Assembly (NCBI GenBank): GCA_036785705.1
Contig: JAWUZG010000056.1
Span: 10,169,001 to 10,233,000, forward strand
Direction: 5' to 3'
Source: Acanthornis magna
Lineage: Eukaryota > Chordata > Aves > Passeriformes > Acanthizidae
Length of the DNA: 64,000 nt
Below are positions 1 to 14,395 of this stretch, piece by piece. Within the stretch, counting starts at the first letter, position 1. Each line of letters begins with the position of its first letter. The notes below the pieces were generated by a model. That model did not search any database and was not told the origin of the DNA. It was given only the letters and a program-made list of their open reading frames with translations. Made by a program: the position numbers and the translations under genes.

Positions 1-3000
1 TTGATGAAATGGGCTGTAGCTGAAACTGTATTTCTGTCTGGAATGCTATTTAATTAGAATAAATGATCTAGTGTGTACATACGGTTATTTTTCTTTAATA
101 AATCTTTTCTCCATGTGTATATTCAATGACAAAACTAATTAGGAATGACAAACACGTAATTCAATATGGTAGAGGGAAAAATTTGTAGTGCCTCTTGTAC
201 TGCTTTTCATAGCCAAATTGTGGACACTGTGGGTTCTTTGTTTTCTCTGTCACCTTGAAGTTCAGCTTACCAAATTTAGCTCGGCATTCTTGTGTTTTTG
301 TAATTTGTGCTGTTGGCCATCTCAGGGTTCTTATTTCAATTACGTTTTTATCTCACCGGTTCTTTTTTATTAAGTTACCCTCCTTATAAAAGTTAATTTT
401 AATTAACTCTAGTAATAAAGAAGTTATGGAAGCTGTAACTGAGATATGGTAACATAAATTTTCACTAAAATGTGCATTTAAAAGAATGGAAAGTTTATTT
501 CTCTTGCTATTTAATTAAAAGTTCAGAATCAGATATGCAAGCTGAGGGGGAAAAAATATAACATGCTTAATAGAGTTGAAATGAAATATCCTGTACTCTC
601 TTCATAGTTTTTTGGTTGGTGTGTTTTTTTCTGCAAGTTATATAACTTTCCCCATCAGGTTTTTCATTCTTGTCTGTCTGAAGTGATGCATCACACCTGC
701 TTCTGAAGTTCAGGGACAGCTGTTTCTCATTTTTTTCCTCTTAAGAAACAAATGTTGCTGTCGTTGGAGTCAGTTGTGATACTTGCAGGGACTTTTTTGT
801 ATAAGCTTAAGCTTTTGGGAGTCTTAACCTGGCAACACCATCATTTTCCTGGGCCCTTCATTATTCCTGCAAGCTGTTACACTCACTGCCTTGCTGTGAC
901 GTACTCTGACCCAGACACTCCACGGTCCCTTTTGTAGAGAGTAAAGAACTGTCCTTGTTTACTATTTTAAACATCTGTGCTCTTTTCCATCTTCTCACCA
1001 CTCACAGTGGAAGATAGTTCAGCATTTTATACCATACCCCTAATTTCCTTCTCTGTTCCTACATATCAGATAGAGTTACTGATGAGAATGGCTCTGGCAC
1101 TGACATTTTCTAGCAGACAGATATGGTGCAGTGGTGAATAAGCAGGAGGAGCCCAGTGCTGTAAAAGATTCTCTTTCTGCTCTGAAAGCAGCATTAGGCC
1201 AGAAGAGTTGCTTTGTCCTTGTGCCAGGACTGAGAGTCTTCCCTCCCCTGGAGTTTCTTCAAGCCTTTCTTCCCTCTGCCAAGAGCACCTTTGTACATTC
1301 CTCTGCAAGTACAGTTCTTACGATGAGACCAAGATATCTTTCATGTTTGTGTCTAAGTTGGATCTACCTTAAAATCTCATGCAGGTAGTAAATCCTTTCA
1401 GCTACCCCAGTAAATTTCTCTGGAGAGAAGCCAAGGGAAGGAATCAACATGGTTTATAAACTTTCAAAATACATAGTAAGTACTTTTTCCCTTAACTTGG
1501 TGATTTACTTCTATTCATTGTTAATAAGTTAATATAGAGAAACATTGGGTTTGGTGCCAAAAATCATCAGGAACATAACCCAGAGCAATTTTTAAGGGTA
1601 CAGCTTTTAAACAAGCTTCTGGAAGAAGCATTATTTGACAGCACAAAAGTGAAATAACCCAGTTTGTTATTTTAATCTCATATCTCCACTTCTGGTGTTC
1701 TGTCTTATGGATGATTTGCATTCAGCTGAGGCTATGGCTGATGGGTTACCATAAATGGCTCAGAACCAGATTGTTCCACTTATATACAGCAATTTTCGTA
1801 TGTAATTAGAATAAAGCCAGGCATCTTTCTGCAATACTTCTTTTCACCTGATTAAACTTGGAGTCATTGTTCTTGAAATAAAACAGTTAGCTTTTTAGAA
1901 GTCCGTGGGCTTTTTTCCTCCATGAAAGATAGGAGTCACTGTTCTTTGAAAAAGGCATTTCTTGAATAAGAATACTTTTATGAATTTAGATAAACTCCTA
2001 TATGTGGGAATTTGAAATTAACTGGTTTTGTATATATGTTTTAAAAACATTCAATCCCAAAATATATTTTGAAGAAGTCTTTGTAAAACTGAAAAAAAAA
2101 GGTTAGCTTTTGCTCTTGATTACTTTGATGACTAGGGAGAGACTTTGTAGGCAATTGTACACCTGATTTTTCATTGAAAACTGGATACCGTACTTGTACA
2201 ATTGATCCTCTGAATGAAGAAAGATTAGTAGTAACTTTGGTAATTGACTCAGAAATTCAGCTGAAGTTAGGCAAGACTAAGCTAATATATTCTGAGTGTG
2301 TGCAGAGTAAGAAAGCAAATATCATTTTGGAGTAGTTTATCCTTGTCAAATGAAAAGAATATGCAGCAAACTAACTCAACAACTGTCCCTGATGTGTGGA
2401 TCACGGCACAGGAAAGATTATTAGAGGCTTTCCTCACTGAGCCTTTCCCAGGCAAAGTGTCACTAGGGTATTACAGCCCCTGCCTCACACATGGAGAAAA
2501 CACTTGTTGTTTTCACCGTGTTGCAAGACAATCCTGGTGCTTTATTCTTTACTGGTTTGCCCCAAAAAGTGCTGTTTGCTGAGGCCTCCAGACAGGCTGA
2601 GCACTGTGGTCTAAGAGGCTGCAAATCTCTCCCACCTCATTATTATTGCAGAGGAAGATGTGGATGACGGAGAGCAGACATAGCTGTCCTTTGAGTACGT
2701 TGTTTGAGAAATCTCCTTCTTTGGGCTAGGGTAGGGTCTTCTCCTGACCCAGCAGCATGAGTTAGTTAAGACTGAAAACCAGAACAGACAGGACTTGTGA
2801 AAGGTTTTCTGCTGTCTGTTTGTTTTCCTGCCATTGTGGCGAGGCGTCGTAACAGAGTTGGTGACAACTGCTCGTGTGCCAGCCCTCGTTTAGGGTGAGC
2901 TGGTGTTGTATCACTGTGTAAACTCTGGGAAGTGTCTTCACAGCCCAACAGCTCTGCTCTGGGGCTCTGTGAGCCTGCTCGTGTTGGCCGCAGGGTGTAG

Positions 3001-6000
3001 CAGTCCATGATTGGAGTGCTGAAAAATGAATGTCAGAATAATTCATTTTCAGAAAATGCAAATTAATCCAAAGTAAGTCAAATTAATGGAACAGAAATAT
3101 AGGTAGCAGATAACTGATAGAAATTTCCTGTGGGATTCCCATCTCTGTGGGAGGTTGCTGTACATTATGGAAATAGATTTTTCTTTTTTTTTCACAAAAG
3201 CACATAAAAAAGAAGGTTGAAAACAGTTTAAATAAAATAAGAAACATCTGTCTTCCTCCTCACCCTTTTTTGTGTAGGTTATTAGCCACTTCCCTGCTAA
3301 AACAGATTGTCATATTTTACTCTTATTTTTTTTGTGTGTAGGTTTAATATGGAAAAGCACTGGCCAACTGCAAACTCTTCTTACATTTTGATTTTTGTGT
3401 GTGATAGCAGAATTTGGAGATAAAAAGTGAAGACAAGAAGATTACTCTTTGAAGTTTATAACCACACTCTGAATCTCCAGCTAGCTTACTTATGACGGCT
3501 TTCTTCAGATTTCTTTTCCAGCTATATTCTTATTGACCATTTCAGCTGCAGTTAAATATTTCCCTTTAGCTGATGGTCATCTTGGAACAGGCAGAGGATA
3601 TTGCTGGAATATGTCTGAAGGCAAAAGAGAAGAGCAGTGAGGCTAGTCTAGCCTGGGCAGCTCTCCAAAAGAAGTATTGCACACTTGGCTTTCATGCCCT
3701 GATATGTGAGACCTTGTGATTTGACTACTTGAAGTGGTAAAACTCAAAGTATAATTTGAAGTACAGTTGGTTTTGCATCGTGCAGTAAGGACTGTGTTAG
3801 CTGTAAAGGGTCTATTGCATTGATATTATTTAGTGTCTAAATAACATTTTCTCTCAAAGGTTATTAATTGAACTGTCTCCAGCTGTCTCTTTACAGAGGT
3901 GAATGTTACATCCACATTAACTTTTGAAACACAAACCTGCCTTGTGTGTGGTCAGGACTAGCTGCACATAATCTTACTTATTGTTTGGAAGACTGAGTCA
4001 GGAAGTTATTTATCCAAACACTCATCATTGCTCCTCATCAAGCATCAAAGTAGGTGCCAGATCTGTCCTAACCCCTTGTCCATGCTGCACGTATGTTGTC
4101 ACCTAAAGGCAGCTTCCCTTCTCCAGGATATTTGAGCTTTTCTATGCTTCGGTGCCCTCTGCTGCTCCGTTAAAATACTGCTGTCTCCTTGCTGTCAGAG
4201 GAACATGGATAATTTTGTTCTACCTTTTTTTTGTCTATAAGTTAATTGCCCTCTAGTTCCCCTGGTGAGAAGTTGTTGGTAACAAGGATTGGAGTAAGGG
4301 ACATAGACTGTACTGAAAACTATTTTCTTTGAAGGCATTTTTTCACTTCTGAAATTCTGACATGATTCAAATCAAGATTGTGGGGTTTTCTTGTTTTATG
4401 GCAAAGGTAGGTCTTTTATATATATGTACAAGTAGTTTTTATTGCTGTTTTCTTAAGTTTCTGCATATACAACATATAGGATCAGATATTCAAAAGTAGA
4501 TAGCCATTTCAGATTCCTGAAATCAGGAGCTATAAATTTTGATTTGGGAGCTTGAAGTCATTTGTGAATTAAATTGTAGATTCTTATTCTTTTCCTGTGG
4601 TTTTGTTCATTTTAGTTTTGATTTTTTTGATGTGCCCCTCCTCGCTTCTAAAATATTTTGCTTTTTACCAGGTACCTTGGTAGATCTATCCTCTCATTAC
4701 TCCTGTTTTCTAGAAAGAAGCCTGAAGTCTAAAAGCCATTGACCTACACATTTTGCAGTATTGGAGGCCTGTTGTTAATGTATGGTTCAAGCTGCAGTGA
4801 TCTTTGTGTTACAAATCTGTGGATTAATATTCCTTCCTGCCGTTTCATGTGGATATATAATGATTCTGTAAATCTTGATTTAAAAATGACGCCTACCAGA
4901 TCAAACACTCTGCAAAAGTGAAATAGTTTTATAACTGCCATTAACCCTCCCAGCCACACCTGGTATCCAAGTGTGGCATCAGGTTTATTTGACAGGACTG
5001 CCTCTCTGTTGGTGTGCATAGTGAACTTTTCTTGGTCCTTTGCTTATGCTCTCCTGTTTATGAAAAGCCCATGGTTTCCCTTATCTGTATGGAACCATTA
5101 CCTTGGCACAGAAAGTGAAGGCAATTTATAATTCTGTTTTTAAGATAGGCTGTCAGCAAATCCCGTCCTGACCACTCTTGAGAGTATCTTACACAAAAAA
5201 ATAATTGTTCCTAGATTTGTGATTGATGTAGCAGAACTGATAAAAGTTACATTGTTTAAAAGTGTTTATAAATCACCCTGTCCATATGTTCATTTCCTGT
5301 AATCTGTCATTATGGTTTCAAACATAATTGTGAGAGACACAAAACTGGCTTTGCAGCACTCTGGAATGAGGTTTGCTTCCATTTGGTCTATGTTGAAAGG
5401 TGGCTCAAAGCAAAAATTATAATCCTGGAATACCATGTACGTTACAACAGGATATCTTTGCTCTGTGGTTTTGAATTACTGAAGGGCGTAGTCCGTCTTC
5501 TGAGTTTTTCCCCTAGCGTTGCTGGGATTTATGCAAAGTAACTGGGCCAGTTAAAGGGATTGCTTGGCAGAGAGGACCATGTTTTTTTAAAATACAATTC
5601 TTTTTCTCACTTGGGAGGTTAACATTATGACAAGCTGGGTTTACAGTCAGTGTTGAGTGGGGATTTTGGCTCTGTCCGACACAGATGGGCTACTAGAGCA
5701 CTGTGTGGTATGATCAGAGCACAGAGCTCTCTGCTCTGTTCCTGAAGATGCTTCCCAGTTTCTCAGCTAGGCCCAGAAGCTGAATGAGGGAGCAGTTATT
5801 GCTGCTAGAGAGAAATCTGAAACACTCTCTTCATGAACAGGTTTTTGCATTGCAAGGGATGGAAAAATAGTTTTGGAGCAGCAGTTTAACTATTACTATC
5901 TTTTAGTTCTTTGTCAAACTCAGCTGGGAGCATGATGGAGGCAGTGGTTTGCTCTGTTACAAAATGCTTTACTCCAGTGTCTTGCTAAAACAGGAGAATA

Positions 6001-9000
6001 GGGAGAGCACAAGCATCTTCTAAGCTCTGTCCCTCGGGTCCCCAACCACGAAGGTGCCGAGGTCACCGACCTTCAAACTGCGCAGGTTTTCTTCTGGTTA
6101 AAGATTATTCCTTTAAAGAAGCAAAATGATGCACACAATATTGTACTCTAAAGCTGCCACACATTCTTCCCCAAGTGTTATTAACTGGTCTATACATCCT
6201 ATCCAATTTTCTTTAGTCATGAGTGTTGTAAGGAATCTCTCCCTTGCCCAGCTCCACCAAACTGTTTGAGCCTCCTGTTCTGCACAGTGGACAACAACAA
6301 CATTTGAATTCAGTACTTTAAAAACAGGAAAGTAATTTCTGTTCGTTCTGCCTTTTTTGTTTAGTACATCTCTGTTATCTGGATAAATTGTCAGCTCTCT
6401 CACTTTGTATAAAGGGTTTGTACTGACAAAGATCTTTTACTGATATCTGTGTCAGTAAAGTAAAACACTTCTTTATTGTAAACTCATTTGTAAAGAGCAG
6501 ATTTGAATGAGTTCATGACTGTAAATGAAAAAAATGTGGCCTTTAAGAGACACATGCAAATTATCTCTACTGGAAGATTTGATTTCCGTTAAGAGCTATG
6601 GAATATCTTAGGTTCTGAATTAGTATTTGGGGTATAATAAAAATTTTTAGCTATGCAATTGAAAAGTATCCCTTAAGTCCAACTCAGGATGTGTTTCTTT
6701 CTTTCCATCTGAACAACTGGAAAGAAATAACATATTTGAGTTGCGTTCCTCAGTAAAGCAGGAAGAGTAAATTCTGTTGCTGGTGTTAGAAGAGGTCACA
6801 GTAGATGGTCAACCCATCTTTCTTCTCAAATCAGCAAATCAATGCTTTATCCCTGTTTTCCAACAGAAAATTTATTAACTGCTTCAGGTGTTATGTTCTT
6901 TCATTGTAGCAAAATATGGTTGGTGTGATGGTACATTTCAGTGCTCTTTTATTTGCCAATCGCATTATTAACATTTTATAGTTATAATAGTTTAGAAGAG
7001 ATTTCCTTTAAAAATATGATCAGTTTTACTGCTAACTGAGGAACTTTCTCTTGGGCCAATTGTTGGTAGTGTCTGAATAGTTACATGCCAGCAAAATTGG
7101 ATTTTTGTATTTTCCCTCAATGCATCTCTGACTGAGATTTGTATTCGTTTTGTATGTGTGCAGACACACTTGAGATCTGCTTTTAATTACTGGATAGGAT
7201 TTACAAATCAGAAATGCAAACACAAGCACACAGCTTTTTAATCATATGTAAGTCACCTTTCAAAAACTGTCAAAGAATCATATTTTTAGAAGCCTATTAT
7301 TTGTATAGACACAAGTAATGCAATAGCTCAGTCTTTGAGATTATGAACATGCTTATGATGAGAATATTCTTGGCATAAGTCAGGAGTATTATATAATAAG
7401 GAAACAATGTCTTTTTATACTTTTCTTCCAAAACATTCCCTAGTGAGAACTAGGCGAAAAAAACCCCATAGGATTGCCTATGAATAGATCCCCTTGCAAC
7501 ATGATAACTTTAGCCAAATTACACAAAGTAGATTTAAAATCCTTCTCATGTTTTCATAGCCATGTTTTTAAAACCCTCTATTGGCATCTAATATGAATTC
7601 TGATTGTGTAACTCTAAGACCCAGACCAACAATGTATGGATGTATTAAAGTGTCCCTCTAGCAGTACGGATGCCTAAAAAGCAGGAGACCCAGTTGTCAA
7701 AAGCAATAAACTATTCAAGTGAGAGAAAATAAAAACACTGGGGCTAATCCAGATTTACCTGATGCTCCAGAAGGTACAGAAAAGCAGTGCTGAGGCTGAG
7801 GAAAATGTCTTTGGCTCAGTAGTGCTACAGGTTTATGATTGTGTACACCATAAATGTAAAGCCTAACTTAAGGCCAGATCCTGTGTAGTGCAGCCTTCAG
7901 AAAGGTCAGTGACTGCTGTTAACAAGAGGTGTCAGAAGGGTAGGGGAGGGGTTGGCCCCTAAACCAGTTCATATTTAGAAAGTAGATGAGTGGTAGGTGA
8001 TTACCCCTCTTTACTCCTTTTGCTTCCCCTGGGACTTTTGTAGCTCTTCAGTGTAAAATAGAACAGAGCCCAGTGCCTTCCTCATGGCCACGTGCTAATG
8101 CTGAGAACTGAGGTGAAGCAAAGTGAAGATGGATGTGGATATAGCAGCTGTTGTCTGTGTTAATGATGTTTCCTAGTGTTTTATGAGTAGTTTCTAAAGA
8201 AAGCTGTTAATCCATGGTGGCCAAGTGAATGAGAAAATATATCTGTACAATAGGTGGTATTTATAGTGCAAATGAGGACTGGGGAGTTAAGTTAATGATC
8301 TAAATTGGGCAGGAACAGTTCATCAGCAAGCTTAAAAGCCCCAAAAGAGAAGCAGTTTTTGGGTATGCAATATATCTGTTTCCAGACAGACCATCTGGGA
8401 ACAGGTATATATAGCCGGCCTCCAGAAGACAGTGGAATGGTCTTGATTCATCCAAGCTGCTTTTATATTAAATAAGAAATGCAGAGTTGATTTGTGATAA
8501 AAGGGTAGAGCAAAACGGTAGTTAGATGATCTGAAGGATTCTGCCTAAAGTGGGAAATATATTGTGAGATAACGTGTTTTGGAAGAGACCTCCCTCTGGC
8601 AGGCATAAGCCAGGAGACACATCTTGGAAAGAACAGATAGCTGAGAAATGGACCTCATCTGCAAGCAAAAGATGAGACATCGCAAGGGCTGTGGATTAAA
8701 CAGTGGCAGGCTTTTTGTTACTTTTGTGTTCTGAGCCCTGATTGCTTCTTCAGAGCAGCTGTACCTTAGCCCTTGCTCCCTACCACAGTTCAAAGAACGG
8801 TTCTGGAAAACACCATGGTCTATACCTTGGCTCTGAGGCAGGATCAAATCCAAGTGAACTTTTCCTGCTGGATATTAGTCTAGCTTGTTTTTAAATATAT
8901 TTGTTGACCAGCATTGCAAAGCCTTCCAAACCCAGCATTTGCTTATTGTTGTAGTTAGCTTCCCTTATTGTTTGTTATTCTTATCTAGCTGCTGCTGTGG

Positions 9001-9673
9001 CTTTGAACACAGAAAGGGGAAAGGAGAATGACATCATAAGCCAAATTTGTACTTGTACCATTAGCCATTTGTCATCTCTACAAAGGCTGAGAAGCTTGTT
9101 CTTTGTTTTTTAACCCATGAGTTGTTACTCAGATAATTTTTAATAGGGTGGAATGATGTGCATGGAAAAACCGTGGAAGTTACTTATAGATGTAGTGCAC
9201 CAGTGAGGAAAAAAAAAGGATGCTGATCTCCCTTTGTGCTCAACAAGATAAAGATGATAAACTAATTATATTGTGGTCTTTGAGTTGACTGATAAATGAT
9301 GAGCAAGATCTTAAGGGGGAAAGCCTCTTTTGAGGATCTATTTTAAGAAAAGAAATAAGTAATGCCATAAAATGTGGAGCATTCAAAAATGTTTGAAATT
9401 TGACAGTGGAGAAACTCGTATAAAATCTGTTAACTGTGTGTCATGGACTGCACAGCTCATTGATCTCCCAGCTCTCTGGAAAGCTTCACTTAATTAATTT
9501 AGCTTTATGTATGTCAATGGAAAAAATGTGTGCAACCAAGCGGGAAGTTGTTTCAGACTTTCAAAATAAATTTGTATATGGAATATGGGAAAAGACATAA
9601 AAGGTGTCTCTCTCTTTCATGCCAAAAAAGGAACTCTGCTATGCTAAAGATGTTGAAAAAAACACCATTTAAA

Positions 9674-9678
<5 letters not shown>

Positions 9679-9705
<27 letters not shown>
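9679..9705. repeat. (TG)n microsatellite, 13.5 units
   Basis: An uninterrupted TG run of 27 nt, flanked by A-rich sequence. Likely length-polymorphic. No function is implied. Confidence 0.97.
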
Positions 9706-9711
<6 letters not shown>

Positions 9712-10200
9712 CTATCCTTAAGTGGATCTCTTTTGAAGGTATTTGAAGAAACATAATTCTAGACTCTGAACAAATACCCGCTTTATAGCCAGGGGAGACT
9801 GGTAAAAGAAATAAAATTGAGAAAAGTATGCAGGAGAGTTTTTCCCTCTTCTTTGATCTTTATCTACTCGTGTGTAAGAAATCACATCCACGTCTGTAGT
9901 TTAGCTGTATTTGACATGGAACTCGGGGTTCTTGTGGGTCCTATACAAAACTCAACAAAGTAAGTGAGATACTTTGCATCAATTTCAATGGCTTTTATAT
10001 CAAACTTTATTCACTACGTGCCTGACAGTGATATTTTAATTATCTTTCATTTACCAGAGTATATGGCAGAGTATATGGAGTTTGTTGGTTAATTTATTTA
10101 CACAACTTTTCCTTAAGTCCAAATGCTAATATCCCTTTTAATAATAAAAACCAGAACCCACAAAAGCCCCCAAAACTCCTCCTTTCTCCAAACCCTTCAA

Positions 10201-10862
10201 ATACAAGCAACCAGGGAATTTTATAAATAGATATTCTTACCTTTACTACAAAAAATTCATGCGGAAGTCCTATCTTGGAATAAGCTATTCATTAGTTGGC
10301 TTGGCAGAAGGAACATAATCCAAATGAATGAGCTGCCAAGAGTATTTTTAGTGGTTTTATATGTTGCCCATTCAAATCTTGGAAAATTTCTTCAGAAAAT
10401 TGGACAAACTGACCACTCATTTTTATGGGCTTTCACAAGATCTAAAAGTGAAAAACAACTATTGTACTTAGCATCTGTTAATGGAGGTTTCAGGCTACAG
10501 AACTTGAGAAGGTACTGCTGGGAAGCTAATACAATAACCATAAAATATTGGACTGATAATAGGAAACACTGGCACTGAGCAGATATGGAAAGAGTCATGC
10601 GAATATTCCATATCCAGGCCTGCTGCCCTGTGCCGAGTGCTAAAGACACTGCGGTGAAACACACACAGTAGTAGAGATCTGGAATGGAATCAGAGTCAAA
10701 CTCAAGATAGATGAAATTGTCTTTTGCTCCCATGAATACTGTTCATTGGATAATTCTGTCTTTGGAGAATTAAAAGCCAGGAACTTGGACACAGAAGAGA
10801 AAGCAAGTTGTGCTAACATTTTTCCAAATGGGGAAATATATGTCCTTACCCCACATATGTAA
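10201..10862 (+). mobile_element. L1-type LINE ORF2 fragment (region after the reverse transcriptase core), degraded
   Basis: The + strand frame starting at 10231 reads IFLPLLQKI, then SWLGRRNIIQMNELPR at about 10294-10341. This corresponds to the L1 ORF2 segment just after the RT core, which usually reads like LPLSWLGRI..IKMNVLPR. Further on are a motif like F(I/L)W (SFLWAF), then GGFRLQNLRRYCWEANT (the L1 GGL.LP.F..YY.AA motif) and IKYWTDN. The frame meets one TGA at 10576-10578 and resumes. It then needs a shift of one base near 10667 to continue as VEIWNGIRVKL (L1 ..TL.IW.QIR..L) and CANIFPNGEIY (L1 ..DLF.NG...), ending at TAA 10860-10862. Only one stop and one frameshift occur in about 210 codons. 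No RT catalytic YADD, endonuclease, 5' end, poly-A tail or target-site duplication was found. The orientation is the same as ADAMTSL3. A Tx1-clade relative is possible. Confidence 0.8.
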
Positions 10863-13800
10863 TTAAGCCCTCATCTTCCTTTTTTTTTGAAGTCAGTAGT
10901 TTTTTCTTTTTCTCTTGCTTCTTTGGGAATTGGATCTAGACCTGTGCTGCCATTGTAACTGTTCCCTAGACAGGTTTTTTTCTCCCCAAGCTGGAAGCTA
11001 GAAAATCAATAAAAGGAAAACTATTCACCAGATATCAAATGAGTTTCAGTGGATTATATTTTATTTGACTCAAAGTGGAAAGGAATGACAAGAGAATATT
11101 ACATTTTTAATCCCACATAAAATACATTTCTGGGAAACTGTTCTCTGTGCATAGACCTTTTTTTCTCAGCAAAAGCCTTTTTTTTAACCTGTATGTAAGT
11201 TATATCCAAAATCTACTCTCAAAGCTTCTGCATATTGAGATCCTCTGCAAGATGGGATATAGGGAGGACATTTTTATATTTGGGGTTTTTTTGGTGTGGT
11301 TTTTTTTTTTTTAATTATCTAAAAAAAACATTTAATGAAGGATTTAAGTGTGTTTTGCTGACTGTGAGGGACCATAGCTGGAGGAAGCTTGAGATGACAG
11401 AATTTGTGCAAGCTTTTTGCTGTGATTAACCAGAGATCAAACAAAAATTACACTTCTGAGAGTGCAGAAACAGCTCAAGGATTTTACCAGTGCAGGTGCC
11501 CACCAAGGAAGGTTCCCAACATCTTCAAGTCAGGCTGCCCTTTTGGAAAGCGACTCCTTCCAAACAATGAATGAAACTGTTCTTCAAGGGCAGGAAATCA
11601 GCTGGAGCCGGTGGAGCTGAGCAAACTTAAATATTAAATTTGTCTCTAAGTTAAGCATGAGCAATAAAAAGAAACACTAAAATTATATTTTGATTTCGGA
11701 TCAGTTATGCCATTGCTTAATGTCACCCAAAGATCAGCTCATGGTTAAAAGGGATAGAACTGTTTTCTGTGAGAAGAAAACTCATCTCGCTAAATTTGAT
11801 TTATGCCACACTGAAGGGGCACCATGGTCAGGCTGACAAGTTTTAGAGTTACTTTGGGCAGAATTTCAGTCAGACTGCTTTACAGTTACAGGCTTAGTAA
11901 ATCTTCTGCTTCAATATATTAATTTAAAATGGCTCTACAAAAATTGATATCTACCTTAAAAATCAGGGGTGACAAATGCATTAACGTAAAAGAATTCCTT
12001 TGAAATTTAAAATTTATAAGCTTAATTTTTCTCCATTTATGGAAATAAAAATTAGGATTCATATAATTGCTGTCAACTAACAATGTGGGTTTAATATTTT
12101 TCTTTTTGACATTTGTTCTGCTGCCAGGCTGTATCTGCTTATGGTCTGTGATCTGCTTTGCATTACTTTTATAGAAATATTACCATTAAAAGTGCTACAT
12201 GCAGTATTAAATAACAGGGTGGGTCAGGAGGCATGAGTAGAATCACTTGTTCACCAAGAAGGAGTTTGGATGCCTCATGGCAGTGAAAGGGTATAAATAC
12301 CTATAATCAAATCATTGGTCTGGCACTATGGATAATCTTGGTATGAAATTGAGGCAGGCAGGAGTGCAATATCCCAATATCCAGGGTTATGAATATAGCA
12401 GATTATGGATAGACAAAATGCACAAGAAAGACTTTCCTATACTGGCTGCTCTTGCAACAGTTTATTCTTCTGTCAGTATTTCCCCTATAAACTTCTTTTA
12501 TTCATAGACTTGGCAGTTAGCCATAAAATTTTGCTTTTAGCAGGAACTTGGCAGACAGTGTCTCAAGTCAGGAAAATTATTTTAAACAAATTTTTAAAAT
12601 AAATGTGTTGGGGCTCTTTTAAAAGTTAGAGGTGCAGTAATTTTTCTCTGAGAAAAAGGATTGGTTTCAGTGGGTTTTTTCATTGTAAATTCTCTAAACA
12701 GTTTCCTAAAAAAAGGAAAAAAGAAATGTAACCAATTAGTGAGAACATGACTTTTCTTTCACAAACATGTGTATGAAGGTTCTGTACGTAAGTGTCAATG
12801 ACTTGTGTATTTTTAGGTGATGGTTTTTAGGGTATTGCTTTAAATCAAATACCTCATGTATCACTGTGACGGAATAAAGCTTGTTTATGATGTTATAAAC
12901 TGTGAAGGAAATAGTGTGCAACATAAGTAATTTTAAATGCCCACACTCCCTCTTTATTTACTTTTCCATAACCTGTCTGTGAGATTTGTACACAAGAGAC
13001 TTGGAAAATCAACCCTTCAAGTTCAGCATAATACAATAATTAATAAGGTTGTGTGAGCGAGCGGTGCCGCGATGCCAACGTGTTGTATGGTGGGAGTGTA
13101 CTCGGGCTGTGTGTGCCTTCACGGGAGCAGAACAGCCTTTCTCATCCTGCAGGGTTTGCAGTGGTAATTTGGGCAAATTCCACCTGGACCACGAATCAGC
13201 AGCAGAGAACTTTGATGGTGATTGTTGTTCTTAGCATTTACCTGTAGGCTGATAAACAAGTTCCCCCTTTTCTCCTACAGTAAACTGTAAATTTGCTGTT
13301 GTGTTGATTTTAATCCAGACCTTCATTAGTTGAAGTTTAATTCCTATCATCGCTCTCCCTATCCTGGAATGACTTCCTCAGCTGCTGTCAGGTGGATCTC
13401 CATCAAATGAAGGCATCAAGAAGGACATGAGGGGTCCTAAACCAGCACAGGTATTTTATCAATAGGAGATGAGTCTATGATAGGTATCTGACCCTCAAGA
13501 GAAATGCGTAGGATTTCTTTTTGTTTGTACTGTTTTTCTACATGAAAAGCATTACTTAAAAGGATTGAAAAAAGAATAATAACTGAAGTAGGATTGCAAT
13601 TTCATATGGCATCAGAATATGGAAAAAAACCACTGAAAATTAAGCCTCAACAGGAAAGATTTGGCATATTTGACAGTGGCACCAATGTGCCACTGTGTGA
13701 TCTTTGAAAGCTGATGGCTGTCTCCTTTCACAGACACAATGCCCATCCTTTCATCCATGTTGCTCTCCTCTTTCCACTGCATGCACTGAAATAAGACCAG

Positions 13801-14351
13801 TTTTAAAAACTGATGGTAAAGCATTTAAAAGAAACTTCATTTGGATGTTTGCAAATACATTTAATAAGTTAATTTAAAAAAAAATAATGCCAGATATACT
13901 TCCCAGAAATTGGAATCTCTTTTTCTATTATGCACCTGAGGCATTCTGCACGTTGGACTCTGGCTGACCCATCACACTGTTTGTGCTGGATGGGGAACAT
14001 GTGGTGTGCCGTGTGAAGGTGGAAAAATCCAGTGTATCCAGGTGCAAATTTTGACTATGCATTCACTAAAGCTTTCATGATTTCTTATTATTTTATGGAC
14101 TGCAGGAAATATATGGACTGATGTTAATGCAAATTTGTAAGTAGGCTCAGAGATAATTAATGCAGCAAAAATGTCTTGAAGATTGTCTTCCCCTCCACAC
14201 TTTGTACTCACTGTAGATACTCATACTAGAAAGGACAATGTTTATAGTTGCAAAACAGGAATTGGAAGAGCTCTATACAGTGCATGAAATCTGCCTTTGG
14301 GCACTGGGATAAAATTCTCAGCTGTGTTACTCTCACAATGCACTTCATCCT

Positions 14352-14395
14352 TCTTCCTGAGGTCAGATTCTCATCTGTAAAATGAACATAATGCA
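14352..14395. repeat. MIR/L2-like ancient repeat scrap
   Basis: The stretch around tctcatctgtaaaatg at about 14370 resembles the well-known MIR/L2 segment read in reverse (cctcagtttcctcatctgtaaaatgggga). The preceding cctgaggtcaga also fits. It is short and diverged, so it could be a chance match. Confidence 0.4.
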
